Shown here piece by piece: positions 1 to 10,144 of a stretch of 64,000 nucleotides of DNA; position 1 is the first letter of the stretch; every line of letters starts with the position of its first letter. The translations under genes were made by a program, and so were the position numbers. A model generated the notes under the pieces. The model was not told the origin of the DNA, ran no database searches, and was given only the letters and a program-made list of their open reading frames with translations. The DNA comes from Semisulcospira habei (lineage: Eukaryota; Mollusca; Gastropoda; Semisulcospiridae). The stretch lies in contig BTPG01000003.1 in the NCBI GenBank assembly GCA_036245525.1, positions 161,007,260 through 161,071,259 on the forward strand, in the 5' to 3' direction.

Positions 1-1023
1 GGACAAGCACGAGATAGTCGAAGACTGAGTAAACTTTTCACGCATCTTTGGGTATGTGTTTGTTTATTATATAGCTGATTCGCGTTTATTAAGTAGTAGA
101 TTCGGAAAGTGTATTAGTTGTTCGGCTCTAGATCGGGGATTGTATGACATCCGGCGCGCGTTGGCGAGTTTGCGGTGTCGTCTGGCGATCGGCGCGCGGG
201 GATGAATGGAATGATCGAAACGTTTTGTAGAGCCTGTTGATTTTGAAATGAATGATTCGGATTGTGGTGAGAGGTTATGTGTTGTGCGGAAATATGTCGT
301 ATTCGTGTGTGTGCATGATATTTTGGATTGACAGTTATTTAATATTTATTCGATGTCGGAAACGATCGGGAATCGGCGACAACGTCCGGAAGCCGTTAGC
401 GGTCGTCATCGCTACAGTGTCGTCATTCCGGCGGAAGTAACTTTTTAGCAATGGCGGATTTCTTATGGAGAGATACGTTTTGTATGTGTTATAGATGCTT
501 CCCCCCCTTATCACCAGCTGAGAAGTTGGACTTGTGTATGCTTCATGTGAAAATGTAATCAATCAATGTGGTGTACGAGATAGCAAGTTGATCCTGGCGG
601 TGTGCGTGTGGAGCTTCGACGTGCCATCGCGAGAGACAGTGCGATTATTCGACCAGTGGTGTGACTGAATCAACGAGAAGCGACGCTACATTCATCTTTA
701 TTCCAACAAGCAGCGACGCTACATTCATCTCTATTCACGGTCGGAGTAATCAAACTGTTTGATCGTTCGAGGATCTAAGCATTAATTAGTGTCAGTTATT
801 TTCGACAGACATTGAGATGTGACATCGTAGTGGAACAATAAGTGTAGGATGTGTGGTTAGTGCTGTGAACATTGTGCGAATGGTTAAGGGTGTGCGTGTA
901 TTACAGGTGCATGTGTGAATTGAGCGAATATTGTGTAGGTTTGTATACGTCCTGTCTGTTGTTTGTCGTGCGAATGAGAAGATCAAATCATTAAAATCGA
1001 ACTAAATATCCAAAAATTCCGTG
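1..1023. other. No gene recognised
   Basis: No long open frame or recognisable protein is present on either strand. The only structure I see is a 25-bp motif containing GACGCTACATTCATCT, present twice 33 bp apart (679-703 and 712-736, one mismatch). It may be host intron or flank, or the diverged 5' part of a repeat. No DCAF1 exon can be identified here. Confidence 0.5.
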
Positions 1024-2639
1024 TGGCATTTATTCTTCCTCCCTGGTGTGACACAGAGCAGCAACTGGTCATCACCAACACTACTTTTCAGCAAAAGGAC
1101 AGTCGAAAGACCACCTGGATGCATCCTCGCTCCAAACACTGGCACCTTATTGACTATGTCCTAGTGCGTCAGAGGGACCGCAGTGATGTCCTCCTCACCA
1201 GAGTGATGCCCAGCGCAGAGTGCCACACTGACCACCGCCTTGTCCGCTGCAAACTCAGGCTCCACGTCAAGCCAAAACCCAAGAAATGGAGGCCCCCCAA
1301 GAAAAAGCTTGATGTTGCCAGCCTTCAGCGTGACGACGTGAAAGCTGCCTTTCAGACAGATTTACAGCGCAGGCTCAAAGACACAGCGGACCCAGCAGAC
1401 TCCTCCCCTGAAACACTCTGGGAACAACTGAAAACTGCTATTGCAAAATCCTCTGCAGAAGTCTTGGGTTTCGCTAGAAAGAAGAACAAAGACTGGTTTG
1501 ACAAAAACGATGTTGAGATCCAGGAACACCTAGCAAAACAAAGAGCCGCCCATCAGGCCCACCTAGCCCAGCCTTCCTGCCCTGTGAAGAAGTCTGCCTT
1601 CCGCCTCGACTGCAGCAGTCTCCAGCGCAAGCTCAGAGATCTCCAGAATGAGTGGTGGACCAGACTTGCACAGAGGACCCAGCTTTGCGCTGACAATGGT
1701 GACTACAGGGGCTTCTACGAAGCACTGAAAGCAGTGTATGGCCCCAGGCACCTGGTACAAAGTCCCCTGCGAAGCGCGAATGGCCAGGCACTCCTCACAG
1801 ATAATACCTCCATCTTGAACCGCTGGTCGGAGTACTTTCAGAGACTCTTCAGCGCTGAGCGCACTGTTAAAGAAGCAGTCGTCCTACAAATCCCACAACT
1901 CCCAGTAAAGGTTGAATTGGATGAACCGCCCACCGCTGAAGAGACCCTCGCAGCCATCCACCAGCTCAAGAGTGGCAAAGCAGCAGGCATCGATGGAATA
2001 CCGCCAGAGATCTGGAAACATGGAGGCACAGCACTGCACAACAAGCTCCTCTACAGCAGCCAACTACGACTCCTCGAACGCTTCCACCAGCGCTGCCTGC
2101 GCACCATCCTGGGCATTCACTGGAGTGACTATGTCACCAACGTCGAGGTCCTTGAACAGGCTGAAACTGTGAGCATCGAGGCTTTGCTGCTGCGGACACA
2201 GCTCCGCTGGGCGGGGCATGTCTCCAGGATGGAGGATCATCGCCTACCAAAGATCACCCTGTTCGGCGAGCTTGCTACTGGACACCGTGACAGAGGGGCA
2301 CCAAAGAAGAGATACAAAGACTGTCTCAAGAAGTCACTTAGTGCCTGCCAAATCGACCACCACCAGTGGCCTTCGCTTGCTGTGGACCGTGACACCTGGC
2401 GCTCCACCATTTACAAGGCAGCTGTCTCCTTTGAGGACTCTCGCAGAGCTAGCCTTAAGGACAAGCGGCTCAGGAGAAAAAAACAGAGATTGCGCAACTC
2501 AGAACCCTGGCCATACCTCCCCCTGCAGCCACTGCGGTCGAACCTGCCTGTCCCGGATTGGCCTCCGCAGCCTCGAACAAGCCTGCAGACGTCGTGGGCA
2601 ACTCCTATAAAATCTTCGTTCGCGAAGTCAAGCCAAGAG
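1024..2639 (+). pseudogene. LINE-A fragment: endonuclease/RT polyprotein with internal deletion
   Basis: Remnant of an APE-type non-LTR retrotransposon. The frame opens inside the endonuclease: HWHLIDYVLV followed by TDHRLV, the SDH-type catalytic histidine segment. A linker and the start of the reverse transcriptase follow (SGKAAGIDGIPPE). At about 2040 the reading jumps directly to the post-RT region (LERFHQRCLRTILGIHW, then LRWAGHVSRMEDHRLPK), so the RT palm with its catalytic aspartates is missing. The C-terminal Cys2His2-like finger (CSHCGRTCLSRIGLRS) is in another frame near 2520-2600. A second copy of the same 3' end lies at 62763-63500. The 3' end ...CCAAGAG abuts e1, and no target duplication is evident here. 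It cannot retrotranspose. Confidence 0.85.
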
Positions 2640-2641
2640 AG

Positions 2642-4095
2642 AGCATCCTTCTGTTCCAGCTACTAGTGTGGTGCTGGGATCGGGGCATCTCGCTGCGGGC
2701 GCGTCACATCCCGGGACGGCTGAATGTGCTAGCTGATTCCCTGTCCCGTCAGGGCCAGCTCCTCCATACCAAGTGGGCTCTTCGCCCCGACCTCTTTCGG
2801 CTGATTTGCGCGCACTGGGAGACGCCCATGATCGACCTGTTCGCGATGAGGTGGAACGCAAAACTGCCCCTCTTCGTCTCACCCGTTCCAGACCCCTTCG
2901 CGTGGGCAGTAGATACTCCTGAAGCTCTGGGGCTGCAACGCAGTGCTGTTCCTGGTAGCCCCGTTCTCTTGGGCCAAGAGCTGGACCACAGATCTCATGA
3001 GTCTCGCCACGGATCCCCCTCTGCGGCTTCCCACGTCACGCACGATGCTGAAGCAGCCACGGCAGGATCTCTTTCACCCTTGCCCGGAGAGTCTCCTATT
3101 ACACGCCTGGTGATTGTGCGGCGTGCCCTCACCCCTCGAGGTTTCTTGGATGCGGCAGTGGCAGCTATCGCTATAGCATGAAGACCTTCTACCCGGAAAG
3201 TCTATGAGGGCAAATGGTGGGTATTGCAGTCGTGGTGTGGGACTCGACACCTCTCCCCCAGCTCGCCGGGTTCTTCCTGTGGCTCTTCAAGGATCAGAAC
3301 CTGGCGCCTATCACCATTAGGAGATATCTGTCTATTGTGGCTGACACTTACCGCCATTTGGGCCGGCCAGATCCAGGGGCTTGCAAGGACCTCACCGACC
3401 TCATGGCTCACTTCGACCTCCAGCAGCCAGTGACCCGCTCACTGCTCCCACGATGGGGCCTCGCGTGGGTGTTAACCTGGCTCAACACTGCTCGTTTTGA
3501 ACCTCTGCCCTTGGCGCGCTTCTCCGACTTGACGAGGAAGACGTGCTTCCTGCTGGCTCTCGCCACAGCCTCTCGAGTGAGTGAGCTCCACGTTCTCTCC
3601 GTGCACTCGTCCTGTCTGCAGCTTCGGGCCGATGGCTCAGTTCAACTCCTCACTAGTCCTTTTTTTTTTGTGCCAAATACAGGCTCCCCTCAGCTGCCCC
3701 TCAACCGATCACTCTTCGTCCACTGCGGGGGCCGTGACCAGTCCCGGGAAGTGCGACAGCAGGATCCGGTCAGGGCATTAAAAATCTACCTCCACCGGTC
3801 AAAGTCCCTACGCTGAGGATGTTCCCGCCTCTACCTGCCCTTGGCTCCGGGCAGGAATGATGTATCCGCCCAGACGATCTCCGCTTGGCTGCGCGGAGTC
3901 ATACAATCCGCATGCAAAGACCTCTCAACAGAGGGAGCGAAGAGGCTGCAGATTCGGGCGCACGAGGTCCGGGATATCTCCACGAGCGTTGCGTTCGACT
4001 GCAACTGCGCCGTGAGGGACATTGTGGCGGCTGTGGGCTGGCGGGTCGAATCTACTTTTGCCCGCTTCTACTTTAGGGACCTCTCAGGCCAGTGA
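2642..4095 (+). pseudogene. RNase H end, Dam-like remnant and tyrosine recombinase of e1
   Basis: The first part reads ISLRARHIPGRLNVLADSLS, the last RNase H motif with its aspartate, then the start of the Dam-like region (MIDLFAMRWNAKLPLFVSP). That region is cut short after WAVD by an internal deletion of about 30 codons. The recombinase follows in shifted frames: core-binding part at 3214-3816 (ITIRRYLSIVADTYRHLG), first catalytic arginine in ASRVSELHVLS, and the H-x-x-R box plus the terminal tyrosine block at 3841-4095 (RAHEVRDIS, then FARFYFRDLSGQ). A TGA at 3814 and frame changes at about 2930 and 3190 show that it is dead. Confidence 0.85.
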
Positions 4096-4283
4096 CAAAA
4101 CCTGGCCCTTGCAAGCCCCTGGATCTGGACATTGCTGCGGAGCAACACTCCCTCCCGGCGCTGGATGCGCCGTCGGTAACGCTTAGCTGAAATTGTCGGG
4201 AGTGTGCACCTACAGGGGGCCTAGCTAAGCAGTTACACAGGGGTAGAGCGTTGGGCGGCACCATCCTCCTCTTTGCAATTCTT

Positions 4284-4380
4284 CCTATCAGTAATGCCAT
4301 CTGTAACGTTTTTGAAGAAATAAATGTATTTTTTTCTAAAATGTATTTTTTCGAAAAATACTTACCGATGGCATTACTCA
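4284..4380 (+). repeat. ICR of e1
   Basis: Internal complementary region. Two convergent copies of the terminal motif, AGTAATGCCATCTGTAA then TTACCGATGGCATTACT, flank a T/A-rich core. By comparison with the complete elements here, the left half is the complement of the left end and the right half the complement of the right end. The first motif carries one change (CTG for CGG). Confidence 0.8.
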
Positions 4381-4415
4381 AACTTCCCTCCCACCTTCTC
4401 CACTTGCCGCCAGTC

Positions 4416-4653
4416 TGCTAAGATAGAACTGGCACTAACGGACTCTCACGAGATTAGGAAGGGAGGCTACTCGGAGGATAGGGGGGCCACTTAGGGGACT
4501 AGGTAACTGCTTGCTAGAGTTACGTCCCTGATTGTGTAGCAACACACAACATTTTGGAGGCTGAAATTGATAAACTAAGTATATCTTTCTATCAGTAATG
4601 CCATCGGTAAGTATTTTTCGAAAAAAATACATTTTAGAGAAAAATACATTTTT
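4416..4653 (+). repeat. Right ITR of e1
   Basis: Begins near GCTAAGATAGAACTGG and ends with the A/T-rich tip TTTTAGAGAAAAATACATTTT. It holds the terminal motif AGTAATGCCATCGGTAAG at about 4595. It matches the right ITR of E3 at 34055-34262 closely. Confidence 0.8.
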
Positions 4654-4787
4654 TCATATCTGAATCAGTGAATGACTCATGTGCTGGTCTACAACCAGGC
4701 CAGCACTTATTTTTTAATTTTCTTCTGTCTAGTCATTAAAATAGTCATCAGATTGAAAAAGTATGTAGTATAGTTATTCTTTCTGTA
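4654..4787. other. Short non-repeat intron or flank segment
   Basis: A 134-bp A/T-rich stretch between the right end of e1 and the left end of e2. It contains no open frame, and it is probably host DNA between two independent insertions. Confidence 0.5.
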
Positions 4788-4975
4788 ATGTCTTATTTGT
4801 TTTCTCAAAACTATTACCAATGGCATGACTAATAGGAATGTACCCTTAGCATACCGATTTAGCCTAAGCATCCGTTGTGGGAGCCGTTACCAAGCAACCC
4901 TGAGTGGCCTCCCTTATGTCCATATCTGATGACGTATTTCCCATCAATCTTTTTATGCTTAGCACTGGAACAGTT
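4788..4975 (+). repeat. Left ITR of e2 (interrupted)
   Basis: Carries TTACCAATGGCATGACT at about 4810 and is the inverse of 9825-10042. It is interrupted at 4976 by the mini-LINE, and the ITR match ends close to that point. Confidence 0.85.
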
Positions 4976-5307
4976 TTCCTCGCGCTGGGACCATATGGCG
5001 TTGAGGCGCGTCCCCTGGGTGGTGGATAGGGGGTCCCTCGTGAGAGGGGTGCACCGAATGAAATAAGGTGCCGTGAACCAACATGGTCTAAGGGAAGGTG
5101 ACCCCGACAGAAAACCCCTGGTCCTCCTAGTAAGGGGGTTGGGCGTGGGGGTAGCTTCCCCACCCTGCAAAAAAGGAAATAGCTACAAAAACGCCGACGA
5201 AAAGACTAACAGTAATTCCTTTCCTGGAGTTACAGGACAGGAGTTGCTGGAGGTCTCTCGTCGACGGCCTATACCCGGGTAGGGGTGACAGGCGTAAGTA
5301 AGTAAGT
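4976..5307 (+). mobile_element. 332-bp mini-LINE: 5' UTR fused to 3' end of the RTE-like LINE
   Basis: Bases 4976 to about 5228 match the complement of 52740-52985, the 5' UTR of the full-length RTE-like LINE. Bases from about 5229 to 5307 match its last 80 bp, including the GTAAG tandem tail. The whole ORF is missing, and the junction lies at ACAGGACAGG. The insert is flanked by a perfect 12-bp target duplication, ACTGGAACAGTT (4964-4975 and 5308-5319), so it moved as a unit by target-primed reverse transcription. It must have used the enzyme of an autonomous relative. Confidence 0.92.
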
Positions 5308-5319
5308 ACTGGAACAGTT

Positions 5320-5950
5320 GTGTTTAGCCTAGGTGGACTTTCTTTGACGAGTTTCATCGTTTTATCGATGTGATTATGGGACTTCTACTCGCAGTGTGTC
5401 TTTTCTGGGCTTCCTTTAGGATTGTGTCTTGCTTAGCAAGAATTCCTAGCGGATTATTTATAGAAGAGCGCTGCTATGGCAAGGTAAGGCCTCGGTTAAT
5501 GCCACGTAGCGGGCAAGATGGCGGTCTGACCGTTGGCACTTTCTGACCGTTGGCACTTTCCGTGGATTTTCGCTCGCCTCTTCGTGAACTCTGTTCGCGT
5601 GGCCTTGGATTTTCATTCGGCGGCAATAGCTCGAATGTTCGTCAATTCGGTTACAGTGGTCGTTGATTTCAGTTGGCGGGCATAACTCGAATACTCGTGA
5701 ATTCATATCACATGACCTCGCCGGGTGACCACGCTTCGTCTCCTTTCGCGCGCATGCTCGGATGTTGGTGAGTTGCCTTTTCGTCAGGCCCATTTACTAC
5801 CTTCTGGTCCCTGGAACCTGCCCCCAGGTCTGGTCTTGCCCTCTCGGAACTTGTCCACCTGCCCCATGGCGGAGCATGGCCGACAGCAGCCTCAGCGGTT
5901 GAACACTCTTTAGGCCCTGATGCATGTGTTCGGACTTTGTCTGTAGCGCG
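5320..5950 (+). other. Leader region of e2
   Basis: Non-coding or weakly coding sequence between the left ITR and the recognisable gag frame. It has a short direct duplication, CCGTTGGCACTTTC, near 5530-5560. No promoter element can be assigned with confidence. Confidence 0.4.
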
Positions 5951-5951
5951 G

Positions 5952-6200
5952 CCGGCAGCGGCTTCAGTCGCCCTGCAACGCGGTGCATGACAAAACTTTC
6001 TCGGACGTTAGCACTGGCACTTTGTCCGCCCGCTCCATGGTGGCGAAGCGCAGCCGGCAGCCGCTTCAGTCGCCTCGCAACACTGTGAATGACAAACCTT
6101 TCTCGGACGTTACCACTGGCACTTTGTCCGCCCGTTCCATGGCGGAGCGCGGCCGGCATCGGCTTCGGTCGCCCCGCATTGCGGTGCACAACAGCTCCCC
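5952..6200 (+). repeat. About 100-bp tandem repeat inside gag of e2
   Basis: Units begin at 5952, 6054 and 6153 (CCGGCAGCGGCTTCAGTCG and variants), giving periods of 102 and 99 bp. They encode a repeated segment of about 33 residues (containing FSDVTTGTLSARSM). The repeat keeps the gag frame, so the copy number can change without disrupting the protein. E3 has a different minisatellite at the same place in gag. Confidence 0.85.
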
Positions 6201-7849
6201 TAGCCTTCATGTAGCCTCTATGACAGTACCAGTGCATCCTCGACGCAACACTATCCCTCACTGGAGCCACACAACCGGGAGCTGCGACGCAGCACAGCTC
6301 CAGGTCTCTCGCACGGTCGCGCTCTCACTCTACCAGTTTTGCCGCTCCCAAAAAAACAGACAGCTTCACGCCCCCCGCGGCGTGTTTCGCCCATCCAAGC
6401 GGCATCGCTCATCAGCAAGGTACAAATTTTCCGCATTCTCCTCTTATGTGGACACATTCGCCGGATGGACGCATCCACGCGGACGCAGTCGTTCCCCCCG
6501 TCATCATCGGTCCTCTCACAGTTGTGATCGGTCAGTTCGCAGCTATTACAGGGAGCGTTCTTCTTGGATTCACAGCCCCTCTCCTCGTCATAGCAGCCCT
6601 CATGGGAGCCACACTTCTTCTCTATCCCACGTTGAGATTCGGCTGCATGCTACAACGGACGTCACCTTTCCCCAAGCCCGCTCTTGTGATGTACACATGC
6701 AGCCCTACAGTGGTTTTCCTTCTTTGGACAGTTTGCGACTTCCCTCCCGGCGGTCGGCATCTATGGACAATGAGGAGGTCCTGAGTCTACTTCCAGAGGA
6801 TTCTGTCTCGGCTCTCCATTTCGCTGATCGTCGGTCCACGTCTCGGGTTTCTTTGCCTTCTGGCAGCTTTTCTGCACAGGCCGCTTTCGTCGCCCCGAGC
6901 ACAGAGAAGCTGCGGTCCTTAGACGAAGCTGCACGGCTGATTTCGTCCATTCTGGCTACGGACGCCTGTTCTCCGTCTCCCCAAATCAAGAGGAAAGCTT
7001 CATTTTTCGTGGATGCCCCCCGGCAGGCCAAAAAATTCAAGTCCCCACAACCCCCAGGATTCCGGGATCTTACGGATGCCTTTCCGGCGCACCTACAGCA
7101 GGGCTCATTCGGAGACTCCAGCTTCTTCGCTGACCAAGTGGCCGGAGGGATTGGATATTGCCTTTCGCCAGCGTTGGTACTCTGGATATTCTCAGGCCTT
7201 TGTTTACCCCCTTCCAGCAGTGGATGTTGCAGCAGAATTTCAGACGGGCGACCGCCGTGCTCTGCAGCTACGGATGCCGCGAGGACTGGACAAGACTGCG
7301 TCCATCTTCCGCAACGCTCTCTCCTGTGCTGGTTTTTTTGACCTAGCGACGCAGGCCATGGTGAGACACGTGGAAGATGCCTGGCACCCCTCTATTTCGG
7401 CGCTTTTAGGAGACATCCTTGCCTTGGCGGTGGCTGCTAACCGGGCTACGTACCATACTTCTGTTAATGCTATGGCCGCTGCAGCTAACTGCAACCTGAT
7501 GCGTCGAGACGTCGTCCTCCATGGTTGTTTTGCCCTCCCCGCATCGGTGAAGACCCAGCTCCGCCAGGCTCCGCTTGGAGGTGCGTCGCTTTTTGGACCC
7601 ACTTGGCAGTCAGTCAAGGACGCTTCTAAAGACATCTGGCCTTCCCACGCTGCTCTCACCCCCTTTCAGGCTGCCAGCAAGGCTATGGGTCGCGCCCTGC
7701 GGACCGCTAGACCCACTTCTCGCCCCTACTCCAGAGGCGTCCGCTTCTCCACTCGTACCCCAACTGCCGGCCGCTCCCGCTCTTTCCCAACCTCGACTCC
7801 CTCCTGGCTCAAGCCCGCCCTGAGGTCTGGTCGCGGGAGGGCCCTATGA
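5983..7849 (+). pseudogene. gag-like protein of e2
   Basis: Arg/Ser-rich N-terminal half with tandem repeats, then the conserved part shared with e5, e6 and e7: EEVLSLLPEDSVSA, PPGFRDLTDAF, FRQRWYSGYSQAFVYPLP, FRNALSCAGFFDLATQAMV, LMRRDVVLHGCF and VKTQLRQAPLGGASLFGPTW. One frameshift at about 7140 separates the two halves (5983-7341 and 7013-7849). The protein presumably packages the element RNA, as gag does in retroelements, but there is no recognisable capsid fold to prove it. Confidence 0.8.
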
Positions 7850-8300
7850 CTCCCACCGGTTTCTCTCTCCGCCACTTTCTGCAGATTCTCCAGTCGGCGG
7901 GAGGTTAGCTCTGCACAGCGACGCGTGGCGCTCGCTGCTGCCGGACGACCCTTGGGTCCTCCATACCATCTCCGAGGGCCTCCTAATCATTTCGCTCCCC
8001 TCCTCCCCTGAGGCGCTCCTCTCTCTGGACCAGAGTGCCGGTCGACCAGATCAAAGCGGACGCTCTTCATGGCGAGATCACAGCTCTGCTTTAGAAGGTT
8101 GCCACGGAGGTGGTCTCTCGACACGACTCTCCGGTGTTCTACAGCCATCTTTTCGTTGTCCCCAAGCAGCTTCCCCTCTTTATCTCTCCCATTCTGGATC
8201 CCCTGGCGTGGGCGGTGGACGCTCTCTCTATCTCTTGGGAGGGCATGATGGCATACGCGTACCCTATGTCCGTTCTGGTACCCAAAATCCTCCAGAAGCT
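7850..8300 (+). pseudogene. RT N-terminus joined to Dam-like remnant in e2
   Basis: The sequence encodes the pre-RT segment (RLALHSDAWRSLLPDDPWV) and the first RT motif (TRHDSPVFYSHLFVVPK). At about 8166 it passes straight to QLPLFISPILDPLAWAVDAL of the Dam-like region. Compared with e5, more than 400 codons are gone, including the YLDD box and all of RNase H. A TAG also lies at about 8093. Confidence 0.85.
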
Positions 8301-8479
8301 CTGAGGCCTCAACACCATTCTTCTGTTGGTGGCGCCCTTCAGCTGGACCAAGAGTTGGACCACCGACCTCCTGAACCTGGCCACAGATCCCCCTCTGCGT
8401 CTTCCCACCCTCCGCACGATGCTCATGCAGCCGCGTCAGAATCTTTTTCACCCGTGCCCAGATCGGTTGCTCCTTCATG

Positions 8480-9545
8480 CTTGGAGGTTTTGCGGCAGGC
8501 CCTCGCCGCAAGAGGCTTCTCGAGTGCAGCAGTGGCGGCTATCTCAGCAGCCCGCAGAGCTTCCACTTGGAACGTTTACGAGGGAAAATGGAGGGTCCTG
8601 CAGACCTGGTGCGCATCCCAGCAGCTCTCCCCCACGGATTTGACTGTGCCCCAGCTGGCCGAGTTCTTTCTGTGGCTTTTCATCCAGCAGAACCTCGCCC
8701 CCATGACCATCAGAGGATATTTGGCCATGATTGCAGACACTTACCGCCACTTGGGCCGTCTGGACCCAGGGACCTGCAAAGACCTCTCAGACCTGATGGC
8801 TCACCTAGACCTTCAGCGGCCGGTCTCACGATCTCTGGTCCCTCGCTGGGACTTGGCTCAACTCTACTCGCTTTGGGCCTCTTCCCTTGGCACGATTCAG
8901 TGACCTGACCAGGAAAACATGCTTCCTTTTGACACTCGCCACAGCATCACAGGTGAGCGAGTTACATGCGCTCTCAGTGCACCCAGCCTATCTACAAATC
9001 CGGACCGATGGTTCGGTGCAGCTTCTCACCGACCAGTCCCTCTTAGCCAAAAATCGCCCACCCGCAGCCGCCCAACAGGTCCTAACGATACGCCCCCACA
9101 GACGTGCTAACCAGACCCCGGAGTCCCGTCAACAGGACCCGGTCCGAGCACTGCAAATTTATCTGCGCAGAACCAAGCCACTCAGGCAAGGGTGTGCCCG
9201 CCTTTTCCTGCCCTTAGCCCCAGGCAGACTTGATATCTCCGCGCAGACAATCTCGTCCTAGATATGCTGGGTTACCCGGTCTGCATACTCAGAACTCTCC
9301 CCAGAGAGCGCAAAGACGATGCGAATACGGGCACACGAAGTGAGGGCAGTGGCAAAGTGGCAACAAGCATCACATTTGACCGCAACTGCCCATTACGTGA
9401 CATTGTGGCAGCTGTGGGCTGGCGGGCGGAATCCACCTTTGCCCGCTTTTATCTGAGGGACCTATCCGGCCAACGTAACAACCTGGCCCTGGTGGGAGAC
9501 AAATCAGCGGCACAGCACTCTCTCCAGGCACCACAGGCGCCTTAG
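8480..9545 (+). pseudogene. Tyrosine recombinase of e2
   Basis: Core-binding part (NLAPMTIRGYLAMIADTYRH), catalytic arginine region (TASQVSELHALS, in which the usual R of ARVSELHALS is Q), lysine region (SLLAKN), and the C-terminal block (VGWRAESTFARFYLRDLSGQ) with the nucleophilic tyrosine. Several frame changes (about 8640, 8880 and 9260) break it. The H-x-x-R box survives only in part, near RAHEV. Confidence 0.8.
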
Positions 9546-9685
9546 GTACGCATAGCTCGAATCGTCGGGAGTTGAGCGCATGTAAGGGGCCTCGATACCC
9601 TAAAGCACGGGGAGTGCATTCCTTGTGTTTTTTCTCTGGGTGGTTTGGTGTTATGGGTGGCACCCACCTCCTATTCGCTATTCTT

Positions 9686-9783
9686 GCTATTAGTCATGCC
9701 ATCGGTAATAATTTTGAGAAAACAAATGTATTTTTCTCTAAAATGTATTCTTTCAAAAAATACTTACCGATGGCATGACTCGA
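9686..9783 (+). repeat. ICR of e2
   Basis: Convergent motifs AGTCATGCCATCGGTAA and TTACCGATGGCATGACT around an A/T-rich core. Both carry the e2-specific CATGAC variant found in its two ITRs. Confidence 0.85.
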
Positions 9784-9824
9784 AGGTCCCTCCCTCCTAC
9801 CCCGCTTGCCGCTATTGAGCTAAG

Positions 9825-10042
9825 GCAAAAAGACTGATGGGAAATACGTCGCCGGATATGGACATAAGGGAGGCCACTCAGGGTTGCTTGGTAATGGCTC
9901 CCTGAAGTCGCCTCTTTGGTTGTGTAGTGTACACAACTGATGCTTAGGCTAAATCGGTATGCTAAGTGTACCTTTCTATTAGTCATGCCATCGGTAAGTA
10001 TTTTTCAAAAAAATACATTTTAGAGAAAAATACATTTTTCAG
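9825..10042 (+). repeat. Right ITR of e2
   Basis: Inverse of 4788-4975. It contains GTCATGCCATCGGTAAGTAT and ends AGAGAAAAATACATTTTT, followed directly by CAG and the coding exon. The pyrimidine tract of that exon's acceptor is therefore transposon sequence. Confidence 0.88.
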
Positions 10043-10144
10043 CTGCTGAGTGCCATCTTTGAACACAGAGCTATGGACTTGGTTTTCTTCTACATCAACC
10101 TGAGGGAGAACTCGGATGTCCGTCTGGCATTTGAAGCACTGAAG
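10043..10144 (+). CDS. DCAF1: DCAF1 (VprBP) internal exon a
   Basis: 34 codons, from acceptor TTTTTCAG to donor AAG|GTGAGA. The reading (AMDLVFFYINLRENSDVRLA, ending FEALK) matches the animal DCAF1 segment that contains MFYIDLK and ends FEALK. DCAF1 is the substrate receptor of CRL4-type (DDB1-CUL4) ubiquitin ligases and also works with the EDD/UBR5 ligase. This exon lies in its N-terminal armadillo-like helical domain, upstream of LisH and the WD40 domain. It joins in phase 0 to 16938. Earlier exons are not visible in 1-10042. The acceptor pyrimidine tract comes from DIRS element e2. Confidence 0.92.

Larger units (their letters stand above)
2642..4653 (+). mobile_element. e1: 3' part of a DIRS-like tyrosine-recombinase retrotransposon
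   Basis: Only the 3' part survives: the end of RNase H, a Dam-like remnant, the tyrosine recombinase, the ICR and the right ITR. The gag and RT halves and the left ITR are absent, replaced by the LINE-A fragment. Its right ITR (motif GGAGGCTGAAATTGA) and protein sequence resemble E3 (17813-40213) most, so both belong to one family. Orientation is sense with DCAF1. The element ends at about 4653 and is followed by roughly 130 bp of apparent host intron. Confidence 0.85.
4788..10042 (+). mobile_element. e2: DIRS-like element with both ITRs, RT/RNase H deleted
   Basis: The left ITR begins near 4788 (TTTGTTTTCTCAAAACTATTACC) and the right ITR ends at 10042. The two are inverted copies: ATACCGATTTAGCCTAAGCA on the left is found as the complement near 9940-9960. 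Order inside: left ITR, leader, gag, RT remnant, Dam-like remnant, tyrosine recombinase, ICR, right ITR. The RT core and RNase H are removed by a precise internal deletion at about 8166. All four copies of the terminal motif in this element have CATGACT in place of CATTACT. A 332-bp LINE derivative sits in the left ITR. The right tip lies directly against a DCAF1 exon. Confidence 0.9.

Noticed and set aside
252..986. Upstream DCAF1 exon in 1-1000
   Set aside because: No segment matches the expected N-terminal DCAF1 residues in any frame with GT/AG borders.
5073..5357. Small proteins around 5073-5357 and again at 52793-53090
   Set aside because: They lie in the 5' UTR of the RTE-like LINE and its mini-copy; no conserved protein features.
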